Source: a virus. From it: 21,635 nt of DNA. The DNA is taken from IMG/VR virus record IMGVR_UViG_3300000547_000196, positions 1-21,635 of that record; one strand, given 5' to 3'. The notes beneath the pieces were generated by a model. The model saw only the letters and a program-made list of their open reading frames with translations, was not told the origin of the DNA and did not search any database. Shown one piece after another: positions 13,724 to 21,468 of the stretch (position 1 is its first letter; each line of letters starts with the position of its first letter). The position numbers were made by a program, and so were the translations under genes.

Positions 13724-14329
13724 TTACTCACACACAAGTCTATCTATTCTTCGAATATTTTGATGGATCATAAGATTTACAAGGGAGAGAACCTTGTCGT
13801 CGCGAAGGTAGAAATACAATCCGCCTGTCATCCAGCCCCTTTTAATAGCAGAGTATGCCGCATCACCTATTCTAATCTTGTCAGGATTAGCATCAACCCA
13901 TTTTGCAAAATCCGGTGATATTTTTCTGTCATTCAGCATTACTCGCATTGGATATAAAGGCCGTTCCTTTACGACAATAGTGTTTGAGTCTTTGAGTAGA
14001 TGCTGCGTGTCAGGGTTGGGCTCCCAAATCTCTTCTACTCTGTCTCCTGCGATAGAAGCAATGTCACTTATCAACTTTTTGTTGTTTGTAAAAATAGATA
14101 CCGCGTCACCTTCTGCTCTACTGCGATAATCGTCTGCTTTTTGAAGAAGTTCGTTTACAGCAAAGTTGATTCTCTTATCTTCGTCGTAGTCAGGATTTTG
14201 TAGTTCGTCCCACTTCAGCCACGAAGTAGCATGTCTAAATCTCCAAGCAGGCCAAGAGTTTCGCGACTGAACTACGATTTTATAGAGATATCGGTTATAC
14301 CATAGCTTTGTAGTTTCTAAACTTTTCAT
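13724..14329 (-). CDS. Uncharacterised 201-residue protein
   Basis: A basic, Trp-rich N-terminus (LWYNRYLYKIVVQSRNSWPAWRF) is followed by a mixed alpha/beta body with IFTNNKKLISDIAS and a C-terminal NKxxI-type segment. No catalytic motif, Cys cluster or membrane helix is visible. It starts one base after the clpA stop codon and is followed by the beta-sandwich virion gene with its own late-type promoter, so it could be the last gene of the chaperone transcript. I do not recognise the family. Confidence 0.68.
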   Translation of the reverse strand: MKSLETTKLWYNRYLYKIVVQSRNSWPAWRFRHATSWLKWDELQNPDYDEDKRINFAVNELLQKADDYRSRAEGDAVSIFTNNKKLISDIASIAGDRVEEIWEPNPDTQHLLKDSNTIVVKERPLYPMRVMLNDRKISPDFAKWVDANPDKIRIGDAAYSAIKRGWMTGGLYFYLRDDKVLSLVNLMIHQNIRRIDRLVCE

Positions 14330-14330
14330 T

Positions 14331-16568
14331 TTAAGCCTCGACAGTTTCTGTGTTTAGCACGATTTCTTCATCAACAAAGTCAATCACAACCTTGCCACCT
14401 TCTTTTAGATCACCGAACAGCATCTGCCGTGATAAGGGTGACTTGATTTCTCTGTCAATCACTCGCTGTAGCGGACGAGCACCCATTTTAGGATCAAATC
14501 CTACATCTACGAGATGATCAAGTGCGTTGTTTGTAATGTCGATTTCGATTGACTTGTCCTTGACCATATCTTTGAGTTCAAGCAGGAACTTGCCTACAAT
14601 CTTGATCATAACTTCCTTGCTCAACTTCGCAAATGTAACAACAGCGTCTAAACGGTTGCGGAACTCTGGCGCAAAGAACTCCTTAAGAGCAGTGTCTTCA
14701 TACTCTTTTTCTTGAGTATCTGTAAAGCCGATTGTGTTTTTCTCGGCATCTCTTGCACCCAAGTTAGTAGTAAGAATAACAATAGAGTTTCTCGCATCTG
14801 CTTCCTTACCGTTGGAGCCTGTGACCATGCCATTGTCCATCATTTGAAGCAGAATCTGACTCACATCAGGATGCGCTTTTTCAATCTCATCCAGCAGTAG
14901 AACACAGCCAGGATTTTCCTGTAGTTTAGTAATCAATAACCCTGCGTTGTCTTCATAGCCGACATAGCCCGGAGGGGAACCAATCAACTTCGCAACAGAG
15001 TGTTTTTCTTGATATTCACTCATGTCAAATCTAACAAGTTCAACACCCATCTGTTCTGCCAGCTGACGAGCAGTTTCTGTTTTACCTGTGCCAGTCGGAC
15101 CCATAAACACGAATGATCCTACAGGCTTGTGTTCATCTTTGAGGCCTGCCTGTGCAACAAGGATTTTGTCAACGACTTTTTCGATTGCATCATCTTGACC
15201 ATACACTGCTCGCTTGAGGTTGTGTTCAAGTTTCGCAAGATTGTCGTTTTCCTTCTCCGCAATCGTTTCTTCAGGCAGTTTCACGCTCTTGGAAAGTTCG
15301 AACTGAATGTTTTCTAACTCAACATGACGCTCTTCTTCGGGAGTGTCTTTTAGTTTGAATCGCGAGCAGGCCTGATCAATAAGATCGATTGCCTTGTCTG
15401 GAAGTTTCTTGTCTGCCTGATACTTCACAGAAAGATCAACTGCGCCTTCAATTGCTTCATCAGAAATACTTGCGACGTGGAAAGTCTCATAGTATTTTCT
15501 AATACCCTTGAGGATATCAACAGCAACTTCTCTTGAAGGTTCATCTACTGTCACTCTCTGAAAGCGACGCATTAGCGCACGATCCTTTTCAAAGTGCTTG
15601 CGATACTCGTCCCAGGTAGTAGAAGCAACTACTTTGAGGTTGCCTTTCGCAAGAGCAGGCTTGAGTAGATTTGCAAGATCGTTTGACGAATCCTTTGTGC
15701 CAGCACCGGCACCGTTAATCATGTGTGCTTCGTCAATGAACATCACGGTCTTGCCCTTCTTTTCAAGAGCATTGAGAATCTGCTTGAAGCGTTCTTCAAA
15801 ATCACCACGATACTTGGATCCTGCCAGCATAGCCCCAATGTCTAGATTGTAAACCTCATAGTCAAGCAAGAACGTAGGCACATTGCCATTTACAATATTC
15901 CAAGCCAAGCCTTCCGCAATTGCAGTCTTGCCTACACCAGGATCACCTACGAGAATAGCATTGTTTTTTGAACGGCGTCCCAGCGCAAGAGCAATCGACT
16001 CCAACTCTTCCGCCCTGCCAATAACAGGATCAACCTTTTCTGCTCTAACTTCTTCGTTAAGGTTGGTAGTGTAGTTGCGCAGTGCCTTTTGAGCACCAGC
16101 AGAAAGTTCTTCTCGTTCTGTTTCTTCCTCCATTTCCGCAGAAATATAGTCTGCAAAAGTATCCTTTACTACACCTGCTTCTTCGAGATAGTAGTAGGCG
16201 TAGCTCTTTGTCTCACTTAACATAGAAAGCAAGACATCAGAAAGTTCAATCTCTGCCCTGCCCGCGAATAGAACCTGCGTGAATGCTCTATTAAGAGTGC
16301 GCTCTACCGTAGAAGTTTTTTTGGGCTTGAACTTGGTCGTATCCTCTGCAATCTTTAAATCTTCACACTTTTCTTTTAGATAGTGTTCGAGAGAGTTTTT
16401 AAGAAAATCTACTTCTGCGCCATAACCTTTGAGAAGATTGTAGAAGTTTTCAGAACACATCATTGCAAAAAGCAGATGCTCAAGAGTCAAATACTCGTGC
16501 TGCAACTTTCTTGCATCTTTTAGACTCTTTTCAAAAACGGATTGTAGCTCTTCAGATGGATCAACCAT
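14331..16568 (-). CDS. clpA: ClpA-type AAA+ unfoldase
   Basis: This 745-residue protein has the full ClpA layout (E. coli ClpA, 758 aa). It has an N-terminal Clp_N domain (1-145), AAA module 1 with GDPGVGKT at 208-215 and VMFIDE at 275-280, and AAA module 2 with GPTGTGKT at 490-497 and VLLLDE at about 556-561. Pore-loop segments SKYRG (251-255) and GYVGYE (534-539) are present. IGF at 613-615 matches the ClpP-docking loop. The middle domain of ClpB/ClpC is absent. It should unfold substrates and feed the host ClpP, since no phage clpP is in the window. GAGG precedes the start, which overlaps the deformylase gene by eight bases. It appears intact. Confidence 0.95.
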   Translation of the reverse strand: MVDPSEELQSVFEKSLKDARKLQHEYLTLEHLLFAMMCSENFYNLLKGYGAEVDFLKNSLEHYLKEKCEDLKIAEDTTKFKPKKTSTVERTLNRAFTQVLFAGRAEIELSDVLLSMLSETKSYAYYYLEEAGVVKDTFADYISAEMEEETEREELSAGAQKALRNYTTNLNEEVRAEKVDPVIGRAEELESIALALGRRSKNNAILVGDPGVGKTAIAEGLAWNIVNGNVPTFLLDYEVYNLDIGAMLAGSKYRGDFEERFKQILNALEKKGKTVMFIDEAHMINGAGAGTKDSSNDLANLLKPALAKGNLKVVASTTWDEYRKHFEKDRALMRRFQRVTVDEPSREVAVDILKGIRKYYETFHVASISDEAIEGAVDLSVKYQADKKLPDKAIDLIDQACSRFKLKDTPEEERHVELENIQFELSKSVKLPEETIAEKENDNLAKLEHNLKRAVYGQDDAIEKVVDKILVAQAGLKDEHKPVGSFVFMGPTGTGKTETARQLAEQMGVELVRFDMSEYQEKHSVAKLIGSPPGYVGYEDNAGLLITKLQENPGCVLLLDEIEKAHPDVSQILLQMMDNGMVTGSNGKEADARNSIVILTTNLGARDAEKNTIGFTDTQEKEYEDTALKEFFAPEFRNRLDAVVTFAKLSKEVMIKIVGKFLLELKDMVKDKSIEIDITNNALDHLVDVGFDPKMGARPLQRVIDREIKSPLSRQMLFGDLKEGGKVVIDFVDEEIVLNTETVEA

Positions 16569-17058
16569 TCTTTAACCTCTTTTGTTGTTTCTTTCGTGCT
16601 CGGTCCAGTTTCAGTTTAGAAACTCTGTCTGTAAATGTAATGCCTTGTAGATGATCATACTCGTGTAGAAAACATCTTGCATCTAAATCATATAAATCTA
16701 TTTTACATTCTTTGCCTGTCCTGTCAAAGTATTTGGCAGATATAGCAATGGGTCTTTTTACATCTAACCACAAACCAGGGTAGGAAAGACATCCTTCTGG
16801 TCCTGTCTCTGTTTCTTCACTAACTGCGGTAATAACAGGATTGATTGCTTCGAACGGTTCCCGAGAGCCGAACAGAGTAGGTCGCATTACAAATATTTGG
16901 CCGTCAAACTCTATTTGATTGGCTGCAAGACCAAGGCCGCCTTCTTGCATCATAAGTTCGATCATTCTGTCGCTTACTTCGGCAGCGTCGTGTTTGTCAA
17001 AATCAAAGGGCTGTACTTGATGCTCAAGCCATGAGTTAGGAGCGTGTATCAACTTCAT
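16561..17058 (-). CDS. def: Peptide deformylase
   Basis: A 165-residue metalloenzyme that removes the N-formyl group from nascent proteins. All three signature motifs are present: GLGLAANQ at 41-48, EGCLS at 88-92 (Cys90 binds metal) and HEYDH at 132-136 (two metal-binding His and the catalytic Glu). The residue before HEYDH is Leu rather than the common Gln. The C-terminus is very basic. Phage deformylases are known from T4-like cyanophages, where they act on host or phage proteins. It overlaps the dnaJ-like gene by 23 bases and clpA by eight, forming a compact protein-quality operon. Confidence 0.95.
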   Translation of the reverse strand: MKLIHAPNSWLEHQVQPFDFDKHDAAEVSDRMIELMMQEGGLGLAANQIEFDGQIFVMRPTLFGSREPFEAINPVITAVSEETETGPEGCLSYPGLWLDVKRPIAISAKYFDRTGKECKIDLYDLDARCFLHEYDHLQGITFTDRVSKLKLDRARKKQQKRLKNG

Positions 17059-17875
17059 TGTGTAGGTCTCTTATTTTTTCTAATATTTCGGGATCTGTGA
17101 TTTTAGGAACTACGCCGTTAATTTTTACAAAAAGTTTTCCTCGTCTTGAACTGTTTCTCGAGTTGGGAATACCGTGTCCTGTCACAGAAAAAGTAGTACC
17201 ACTTTGCGACCCTGCAGGAACTTTTAAGTTTATGGTCTTTCCTTCGGGTGTGTCAACTTCTATATCCACGCCAGTGATCAAATCAAATATAGATAGTTTT
17301 TTCTCTGTGTGTAAGTCTAAACCATTCACAGCCCAGCCTGGCGTGTTCCTTACCCTTATTTGTAGTATTAGCTTTCCTCTGGGAATATCCTGTCGAGAAT
17401 CGTCACCATATCCTTCAAACTGCACCACATCACCGTCTTTAGCACCCGGCGGTATTTTCACATCGATAGTTTCAGTTTTGCCAGAAGGAAGGTTGTATGA
17501 TAGGGTAATACCTCTTCCAGTAAAACAATCTTGTAGGTCTATCGTGTATTGAAGCCGGATATCTCTGTTTCGAGCCTGCCTTCTTCGCTGTGGTCCTCCA
17601 AAACCAAACGCGTGAGCAAATAGGTCTTCAAAAGGGTCGCCCGAACCAAATCCTGAAGTCCTAAAAGAAAACTCCGGCTGTGGATTGTCATACTGCTGAC
17701 GCTTGTTAGGATCTCCTAATACATCGTAGGCTTCGTTTATTTTCGATAAAAGCTCGCCGTCACCACCTCTGTCAGGATGGTGTTTCATAGCAAGCTTTCT
17801 GTATGCTTTTTTGATCTCTTCCTGTGATGCGTTTTTAGATACGCCGAGTATAGAATAGTAATCTTCCATACCCAT
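17036..17875 (-). CDS. DnaJ/CbpA-like J-domain co-chaperone
   Basis: A 279-residue type-II (no zinc finger) J-protein. The J domain (3-66) has the HPD motif at 33-35, which stimulates Hsp70 ATPase. A Gly/Phe-rich linker (about 70-97) and two C-terminal substrate-binding beta domains (about 105-185 and 186-265) follow, with [16 protein letters not shown] and [19 protein letters not shown] as the paired family repeats. No DnaK is in the window, so it should recruit host DnaK. Two ATGs, at 17875 and 17869 (MEDYYSIL), are possible starts, and neither has a clear ribosome-binding site. A CTAAATA late-type box lies three bases upstream of the first. Confidence 0.93.
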   Translation of the reverse strand: MGMEDYYSILGVSKNASQEEIKKAYRKLAMKHHPDRGGDGELLSKINEAYDVLGDPNKRQQYDNPQPEFSFRTSGFGSGDPFEDLFAHAFGFGGPQRRRQARNRDIRLQYTIDLQDCFTGRGITLSYNLPSGKTETIDVKIPPGAKDGDVVQFEGYGDDSRQDIPRGKLILQIRVRNTPGWAVNGLDLHTEKKLSIFDLITGVDIEVDTPEGKTINLKVPAGSQSGTTFSVTGHGIPNSRNSSRRGKLFVKINGVVPKITDPEILEKIRDLHNEVDTRS

Positions 17876-17878
17876 ACT

Positions 17879-17885
17879 TATTTAG
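17879..17885 (-). promoter_or_regulatory. Candidate late promoter before dnaJ-like gene
   Basis: The minus strand reads CCTAAATAAGT directly before the first ATG of the J-protein gene. It fits the CTAAATA form seen elsewhere in the window. Being so close to the start codon, it would imply a leaderless message or use of the second ATG. It falls in the 13-base gap between two genes. Confidence 0.38.
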
Positions 17886-17888
17886 GTA

Positions 17889-18209
17889 TTATTCAGTGTT
17901 GTTGCCGTTTGATTTCTTTTTACCTGAACCTGTGTAAAGGCCAAACCAAGCAGCCCCTGCACCTACTACAACAGAAATCAAACCACTCTGTTCCATGGTT
18001 GGATTTTCAAGGTGCGTAAACCAAATCACTACATGGATTAGTAGAAACATATAAACAGAAATGAACGCTCTTGGAAAAAGTCTCCAAGCGTCAACTGCTT
18101 CTGCGAGATGTATCAGTTTGCGATAGGGATTGGGGCCTATGCTTTCTGCTCTTTTTGGTTCTATTTCTAAATCCAGTGTGACTTTTTTTGTAGTTTTTTC
18201 TTCACTCAT
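17889..18209 (-). CDS. Two-TM membrane protein, holin candidate
   Basis: The start at 18209 (MSEEKTTKK) has GGACACGGAA upstream and overlaps the MscS-like gene by eight bases; an extension to 18245 is rejected. The product has 106 residues. A charged N-terminus (1-45) ends in AWRLFPRAF, followed by two hydrophobic segments (about 46-65 and 74-92, SGLISVVVGAGAAWFGLY) and a Lys-rich hydrophilic tail. The two-TM layout with charged tail and its position after endolysin and spanins make it the best holin candidate in the window, though other membrane roles are possible. No homologue of T4 holin gpt is implied. Confidence 0.65.
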   Translation of the reverse strand: MSEEKTTKKVTLDLEIEPKRAESIGPNPYRKLIHLAEAVDAWRLFPRAFISVYMFLLIHVVIWFTHLENPTMEQSGLISVVVGAGAAWFGLYTGSGKKKSNGNNTE

Positions 18210-18543
18210 TTCCGTGTCCTTTTCTTTCTGTAATAACTTTTTCAAGTTTTAGATAGGGTATTCTTTCATTGGGCACATAACGCCAAAGAGTTTCTACATC
18301 TCCTGTGCCTTGTTCGGTTTTGTATGTTGCGAAGATGGAGTGTGTAATGCCTATCGAAATGATAACAGCATTTTCGCCGTCCAGTATAACCTTATCGCCT
18401 GCGTTAAACGCCTTATTCATTTTGAAGGACAGACCTTTCGCTATCTTTGTGGCAAGGTCCTTAAACCATAGAGTAAAAACAAGTGCAACAAGTGCTGATA
18501 GAAATGGCATAACAAGATTAGAAAACTCTTCTGTCGGTATCAT
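18202..18543 (-). CDS. Small MscS-like membrane protein
   Basis: A 113-residue protein with one hydrophobic helix (about 10-28), then FKDLATKIAKGLSFKMNKAFNAGDKVILDGENAVIISIGITHSIF. This reads like the last helix and beta domain of MscS channels (F..GD.V...G..G.V..I), including the later YVPNERI resembling the MscS IPN turn. Canonical MscS has three TM helices and about 286 residues, so this is a minimal version. It might oligomerise into a pore or stabilise membranes during lysis. It overlaps its upstream neighbour by ATGA. The similarity is judged by eye. Confidence 0.6.
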   Translation of the reverse strand: MIPTEEFSNLVMPFLSALVALVFTLWFKDLATKIAKGLSFKMNKAFNAGDKVILDGENAVIISIGITHSIFATYKTEQGTGDVETLWRYVPNERIPYLKLEKVITERKGHGNE

Positions 18544-18791
18544 TTTTTGCCCTCTAGTTGTTTTATTCTTGTTTCTAGTTCGTCGATTTTAGAGACCAAC
18601 TTGGGGTATTTTGAACGCCATTGGTATTCTGCTTGATCGAGCATGTCAATACCATAGCGATCTTTTATTTTATTCGCAAGTGCTTCAAACTTACGATAAG
18701 CCCATTTTCCCAAACGAGTGTTTTTGATATAAGTTGCGGATGCTGTGCCAAGCAGTCCGGAAGCAACGGCTTTCATTGCCCAAAAATACAT
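18540..18791 (-). CDS. Small membrane-anchored coiled-coil protein
   Basis: An 83-residue protein with a short apolar N-terminus (MYFWAMKAVASGLLGTASATYI), a basic middle and a C-terminal coiled coil (about 66-81, LVSKIDELETRIKQLE). A second Met at residue 6 is possible, but the first has GAGAGG at good spacing. It lies between the o-spanin and the MscS-like gene in the lysis cassette and may be an accessory membrane protein. The start codon sits in the stem of an inverted repeat with the ribosome-binding site in the loop. Function unknown. Confidence 0.6.
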   Translation of the reverse strand: MYFWAMKAVASGLLGTASATYIKNTRLGKWAYRKFEALANKIKDRYGIDMLDQAEYQWRSKYPKLVSKIDELETRIKQLEGKK

Positions 18792-18814
18792 AAACAGCCC
18801 TCTCTGTGTTTATG
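18789..18814 (-). promoter_or_regulatory. Start-site hairpin before 83-aa lysis-cassette gene
   Basis: Perfect 8-base arms, CATAAACA (18789-18796) and TGTTTATG (18807-18814), are separated by ten bases. In the minus-strand RNA, the ATG lies in the second arm and GAGAGGG lies in the loop. The stem is AT-rich, so stability would be modest. It could delay translation of this gene, or it could be a chance palindrome. Confidence 0.4.
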
Positions 18815-18818
18815 TTAT

Positions 18819-19238
18819 TTATTTGTTTTCTTGCGTTTTAACTGCGCCGTCAAGTGCTTCTTGACTTTCTTTGTAGTAGTTTTCGTAGGCAGCTATGATT
18901 GTTTTCTGCTGTTGAACGTATGCTCTAATATCGGATATATTTAGACCGAGATTTTCATAGCCTTTGTCTGTGAGAGCAAAGAACACTATGGGTCTGCCTG
19001 ATTCTTCCGCCTCCGCAAATACTTCTTCGGCGTTGTCAGGTGTGATAAGAGTCCAGTCTATTTCTCTCAATCTTAGTTCGTCTGCTTGTGGTAGTTCAAG
19101 TTGGGGTTTTTGAACAGGCGTAGTAGATATTTCTACTTGCTGTGGTTGTGGTGTGAGCAAAGAACAGCCACTAAGAAGAACTGCCAGGCTCAAACAGCCA
19201 AGGACATTCACTGTTGAATTCTTGTCCAGTTTCCGCAT
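18819..19238 (-). CDS. Outer-membrane spanin lipoprotein (Rz1-like)
   Basis: The start at 19238 (MRKLDKNS) has AGGAGG seven bases upstream; an extension to 19280 is rejected. The 139-residue product has a lipoprotein signal with LLSGC ending at Cys25, followed by a Pro-rich stretch (LLTPQPQQ) typical of o-spanins. A longer domain follows (IDWTLITPDNAEEVFAEAE, FFALTDKGYENLGLNISDIRAYVQQQKTII) that I associate with long o-spanins of T4-like phages. It begins inside the i-spanin gene in another frame, overlapping it by 68 bases, the classic embedded Rz/Rz1 arrangement. It would be anchored in the outer membrane, supporting a Gram-negative host. Confidence 0.85.
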   Translation of the reverse strand: MRKLDKNSTVNVLGCLSLAVLLSGCSLLTPQPQQVEISTTPVQKPQLELPQADELRLREIDWTLITPDNAEEVFAEAEESGRPIVFFALTDKGYENLGLNISDIRAYVQQQKTIIAAYENYYKESQEALDGAVKTQENK

Positions 19239-19632
19239 TCTGTTCCTCCTCTGTGAGTTCTGCTCCGGATAGGATTTCAAAACATCTATTTGTTTTATCT
19301 GTTGCAGAATCTACTACTCGTTCTACTAATCCAGGTTTTGCATTGCCTAGAACACCGAGATCGTGTCGTTCAAGTTTTTCTGCTAGAACATCATTCTGTC
19401 TGCGTATCGCAGCAAACTCTTCGTTCACACGACGCAGTTCTTCTCTAGACTCTCTAAAACTCTGTTCAAGCGAATCTATGGTCTGCTCGTTCATTTCAAC
19501 CGCAGTTTCTAACTTCGCATTGTTTTCAGAAAGCGTTTGAATTCTTGCCTGCGAATCTTGATAATACCAGTAAAAGGCGCCTGCCATTCCTAGCATAATA
19601 GCGCCCATTACTGCTGCGATCTTTAATCCCAT
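19171..19632 (-). CDS. Inner-membrane spanin (Rz-like)
   Basis: A 153-residue protein with an N-terminal transmembrane anchor (about 4-24, IAAVMGAIMLGMAGAFYWYY), a long coiled coil (about 28-92) and a C-terminal region with RCFEILSGAELTEEE and a final ECPWLFEPG. These two Cys-bearing motifs occur, from memory, in i-spanins of T4-like marine phages. It pairs with the o-spanin across the periplasm to fuse the two membranes at lysis. It starts one base after the endolysin stop and has no clear ribosome-binding site, so translation is probably coupled to the endolysin gene. Confidence 0.83.
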   Translation of the reverse strand: MGLKIAAVMGAIMLGMAGAFYWYYQDSQARIQTLSENNAKLETAVEMNEQTIDSLEQSFRESREELRRVNEEFAAIRRQNDVLAEKLERHDLGVLGNAKPGLVERVVDSATDKTNRCFEILSGAELTEEEQNAETGQEFNSECPWLFEPGSSS

Positions 19633-19633
19633 A

Positions 19634-20098
19634 TTAATAGTTTAAGCCGTATGAATACTGAGTTTTACCGTCAACACGGGCTGCGGTAAGATCTTCGTTT
19701 CTGTTAGATCCGTCTGCTTTGTAGGAAACGTGAACCCAGCCTGAGTTTGTTTCACCAGGTGTGTAAAATTCGAGGATGAGCTGATCATAGTCTAGATTGT
19801 CTGAAATCCACTGAGCCACTTCTGCTGTGGCAACACCAGGAACTTCAAGGTCGGCTGCTTCTCCTTTTGAATGCTGTGATGTAGCAGATCCTCCGATTGC
19901 TTCGTTGAGAGCAGGAGAACGATAGCCAGAAGTAATAATAGTAGGACCAAAGTGATCTCTTACCTTCTGGACAACATTCTCAAACAGTGCCTTTGCTGCC
20001 TCTAAGTGTTCTTCGCCTGGTGTGTTGTCAATGCCTTTTCTTGAAGCAGTTTGACTTTTAGTGTATTCTGCAAGTGTGAAGTTTTCTGAAAGACGCAT
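19634..20098 (-). CDS. M15 family peptidase endolysin
   Basis: A 154-residue soluble protein of the M15A (D-Ala-D-Ala carboxypeptidase/VanY-like) type. LSENFTLAEYTKSQTA opens the fold. TSGYRSPALNEAIGG...SQHSKGEAADLEV (about 57-86) supplies the first zinc His and Asp, and GWVHVSY (about 121-127) the second His. It should cleave peptidoglycan peptide links during lysis. No signal peptide is present, so a holin is needed. It precedes the two spanins and shares one base with the upstream structural gene (TAATG); AAGGAG is at good distance. Confidence 0.88.
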   Translation of the reverse strand: MRLSENFTLAEYTKSQTASRKGIDNTPGEEHLEAAKALFENVVQKVRDHFGPTIITSGYRSPALNEAIGGSATSQHSKGEAADLEVPGVATAEVAQWISDNLDYDQLILEFYTPGETNSGWVHVSYKADGSNRNEDLTAARVDGKTQYSYGLNY

Positions 20099-20817
20099 TA
20101 TCTCAATCTCCTTAATACAAGTGCTTTGTCTTCGTTTTCTAGAACTATGTTATCTCCGTATTTGGAAACCGCATAGTCACCTATGTATTTTGTAAGATAC
20201 ATTATTTCTGGATATGCGTTTAACACATCAAACGTACCTTCCTGTGATTCTTTTATTTCTATGGCATCTCCGAAATCTACAAATTCAAAGTCTAGAGGAT
20301 CTGCCCATTTTTTCTTTAATACCAAATGATCGTCTAACATTGATATTTCATCTAGATAGCTTCTATTGAAGAAATCCTTGTAGTTGTTTAGGCGATTTTC
20401 TTCGATTGAAATACCATACTGATCGGGATCAGTTGGAACTTTATCTGCAAGATTCGAACTTGTTGCTTCTTCGCTTCTAAAATTTTTGTAATATCTAAAA
20501 CGAAAATCTTTTCTGCCCGCCAGTCTCTCCAGCCCATCTTTCAAATCGCAGATGTGTTCTACAACATCTCTATCTCTTTCAAGCTCAACAAATACCTTGT
20601 ATGTTCCGTCCCGCTGTTCTCCTGGTGTAGAATCTGCGTCAAGTACGTATTCATAGCCTTTTTCAAAGAAACTGACAAGATCTTCCGCAGCGGCTCTGTC
20701 TTTGATAGAAAACGCAAGAACTACGATATTTTTGTCTTCTCCCATCTTGCTCTTGTAAGAATCTATCTCAAAGGTTTTTTCTACGAGATCTTTGAGGCTA
20801 CCTTTTCTAAGTCCCAT
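20098..20817 (-). CDS. Conserved T4-like virion structural protein
   Basis: A 239-residue protein starting MGLRKGSLKDLVEKTFEIDSYKSKMG. The segments FFEKGYEYVLDADSTPGEQRDGTYKVFVELERD and FRFRYYKNF match what I remember of a conserved structural protein of T4-like cyanophages and related marine phages. No membrane segment or catalytic motif is visible. A ribosome-binding AGGAGG lies in the end of the upstream gene, with which it shares a TAATG junction. Precise virion position (head, neck or tail) cannot be told from the sequence. Confidence 0.72.
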   Translation of the reverse strand: MGLRKGSLKDLVEKTFEIDSYKSKMGEDKNIVVLAFSIKDRAAAEDLVSFFEKGYEYVLDADSTPGEQRDGTYKVFVELERDRDVVEHICDLKDGLERLAGRKDFRFRYYKNFRSEEATSSNLADKVPTDPDQYGISIEENRLNNYKDFFNRSYLDEISMLDDHLVLKKKWADPLDFEFVDFGDAIEIKESQEGTFDVLNAYPEIMYLTKYIGDYAVSKYGDNIVLENEDKALVLRRLR

Positions 20818-21362
20818 TAGAGGATGCCTCCTTCTTCCTCGCCGCCTAGATCTCCTCCGCCTTCTGCTTCGAGTTCAGGCTCGGGCGGCGCTGTATCCAA
20901 CGTGTCAGGAGCAGCAGTGGTAGGTTCTGTGATTTCGTCTTTCTGTTCTTGATAGCCGGAGTAGATATCTGCGATAAGACTTTTTGGCATCTGTATTTCT
21001 ACAATCCATATTGGCAGTCTGTCTAACTTGCCTTTCTTTGTGCCTGGACGCATGTCACTGGGTTCTCTTATTTTTCGTGGTTTGACAAGATGTGTTTTAG
21101 CATATCTTACATGGCAGTCATAGTCGAGCAGTCTTTTACCGCCTTCGGGATCAGGCATTTGTTCTCTCGGCCAAAACAATCTTACCGTTACCCAGTGTCT
21201 ATCTATGTGAGGACCTGAAGCTAACTCGCCTTCAAACCAGTTGTCATATACATAGAGGTCGATTTCATCTAACACTCTTTCAAAGTCCTTTAGAACTTGA
21301 AAGTCTGTGTCAGACTCGTAAATTCTTTCTAAATTGCGTATTATATCATAAACATCTTGCAT
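20817..21362 (-). CDS. Conserved T4-like virion structural protein, acidic tail
   Basis: A 181-residue protein. The core (about 1-135), with DVYDIIRNLERIYESDTDFQ, RHWVTVRLFWPREQMPDPEGGKRLLDYDC and PGTKKGKLDRLPIWIVEIQMPK, matches my recall of a conserved structural protein of T4-like cyanophages. The last ~45 residues are a low-complexity Pro, Thr, Glu and Gly tail ending EEEGGIL, probably disordered. It is the first minus-strand gene after the divergent promoter region, with a CATAAATA late-type box about 30 bases upstream. Role unknown beyond virion membership. Confidence 0.72.
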   Translation of the reverse strand: MQDVYDIIRNLERIYESDTDFQVLKDFERVLDEIDLYVYDNWFEGELASGPHIDRHWVTVRLFWPREQMPDPEGGKRLLDYDCHVRYAKTHLVKPRKIREPSDMRPGTKKGKLDRLPIWIVEIQMPKSLIADIYSGYQEQKDEITEPTTAAPDTLDTAPPEPELEAEGGGDLGGEEEGGIL

Positions 21363-21392
21363 AGTTTCTGCTCGGTGACTATTTTACATCTG

Positions 21393-21400
21393 TATTTATG
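21393..21400 (-). promoter_or_regulatory. Candidate T4-type late promoter (leftward)
   Basis: The minus strand reads CATAAATA, one mismatch from the T4 late box TATAAATA, about 30 bases upstream of the first virion gene. It would drive the structural and lysis genes. It lies in the only sizeable intergenic region of the window, and a matching box on the other strand lies about 40 bases away. Confidence 0.6.
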
Positions 21401-21441
21401 CCCCGTTTCAATAAGTTATGTTATTTTATAAAATTTCACAT

Positions 21442-21449
21442 CATAAATA
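21442..21449 (+). promoter_or_regulatory. Candidate late-type promoter (rightward)
   Basis: CATAAATA on the + strand, 55 bases before the rightward gene. A 12-base AT palindrome (21423-21434) lies between the two divergent boxes, and a GATGC-AGAA-GCATC hairpin (21455-21468) lies in the expected leader. If the gene is phoH, a middle or early promoter might be expected instead, so this site is uncertain. Confidence 0.42.
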
Positions 21450-21454
21450 TTTTT

Positions 21455-21468
21455 GATGCAGAAGCATC
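21455..21468 (+). other. Small leader hairpin GATGC-AGAA-GCATC
   Basis: Five-base perfect arms around a four-base AGAA loop, in the predicted 5' leader of the rightward gene. It is short and not followed by a T-run, so it is not a convincing terminator. It may stabilise the leader or be chance. Confidence 0.3.

Noticed and set aside
17058-17552. Plus-strand ORF of 164 codons
   Set aside because: Antisense to the dnaJ-like gene, which has a complete J domain and C-terminal domains; no independent support.
19239-19280. Longer start for the o-spanin
   Set aside because: The internal ATG has a strong AGGAGG at seven bases and directly yields a lipoprotein signal peptide.
20057-20098. MRLSENFTLAEY at the start of the endolysin as another capsid-targeting leader
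   Set aside because: The sequence resembles a site ending LAE, but this opening is part of the M15 peptidase fold and common in such endolysins.
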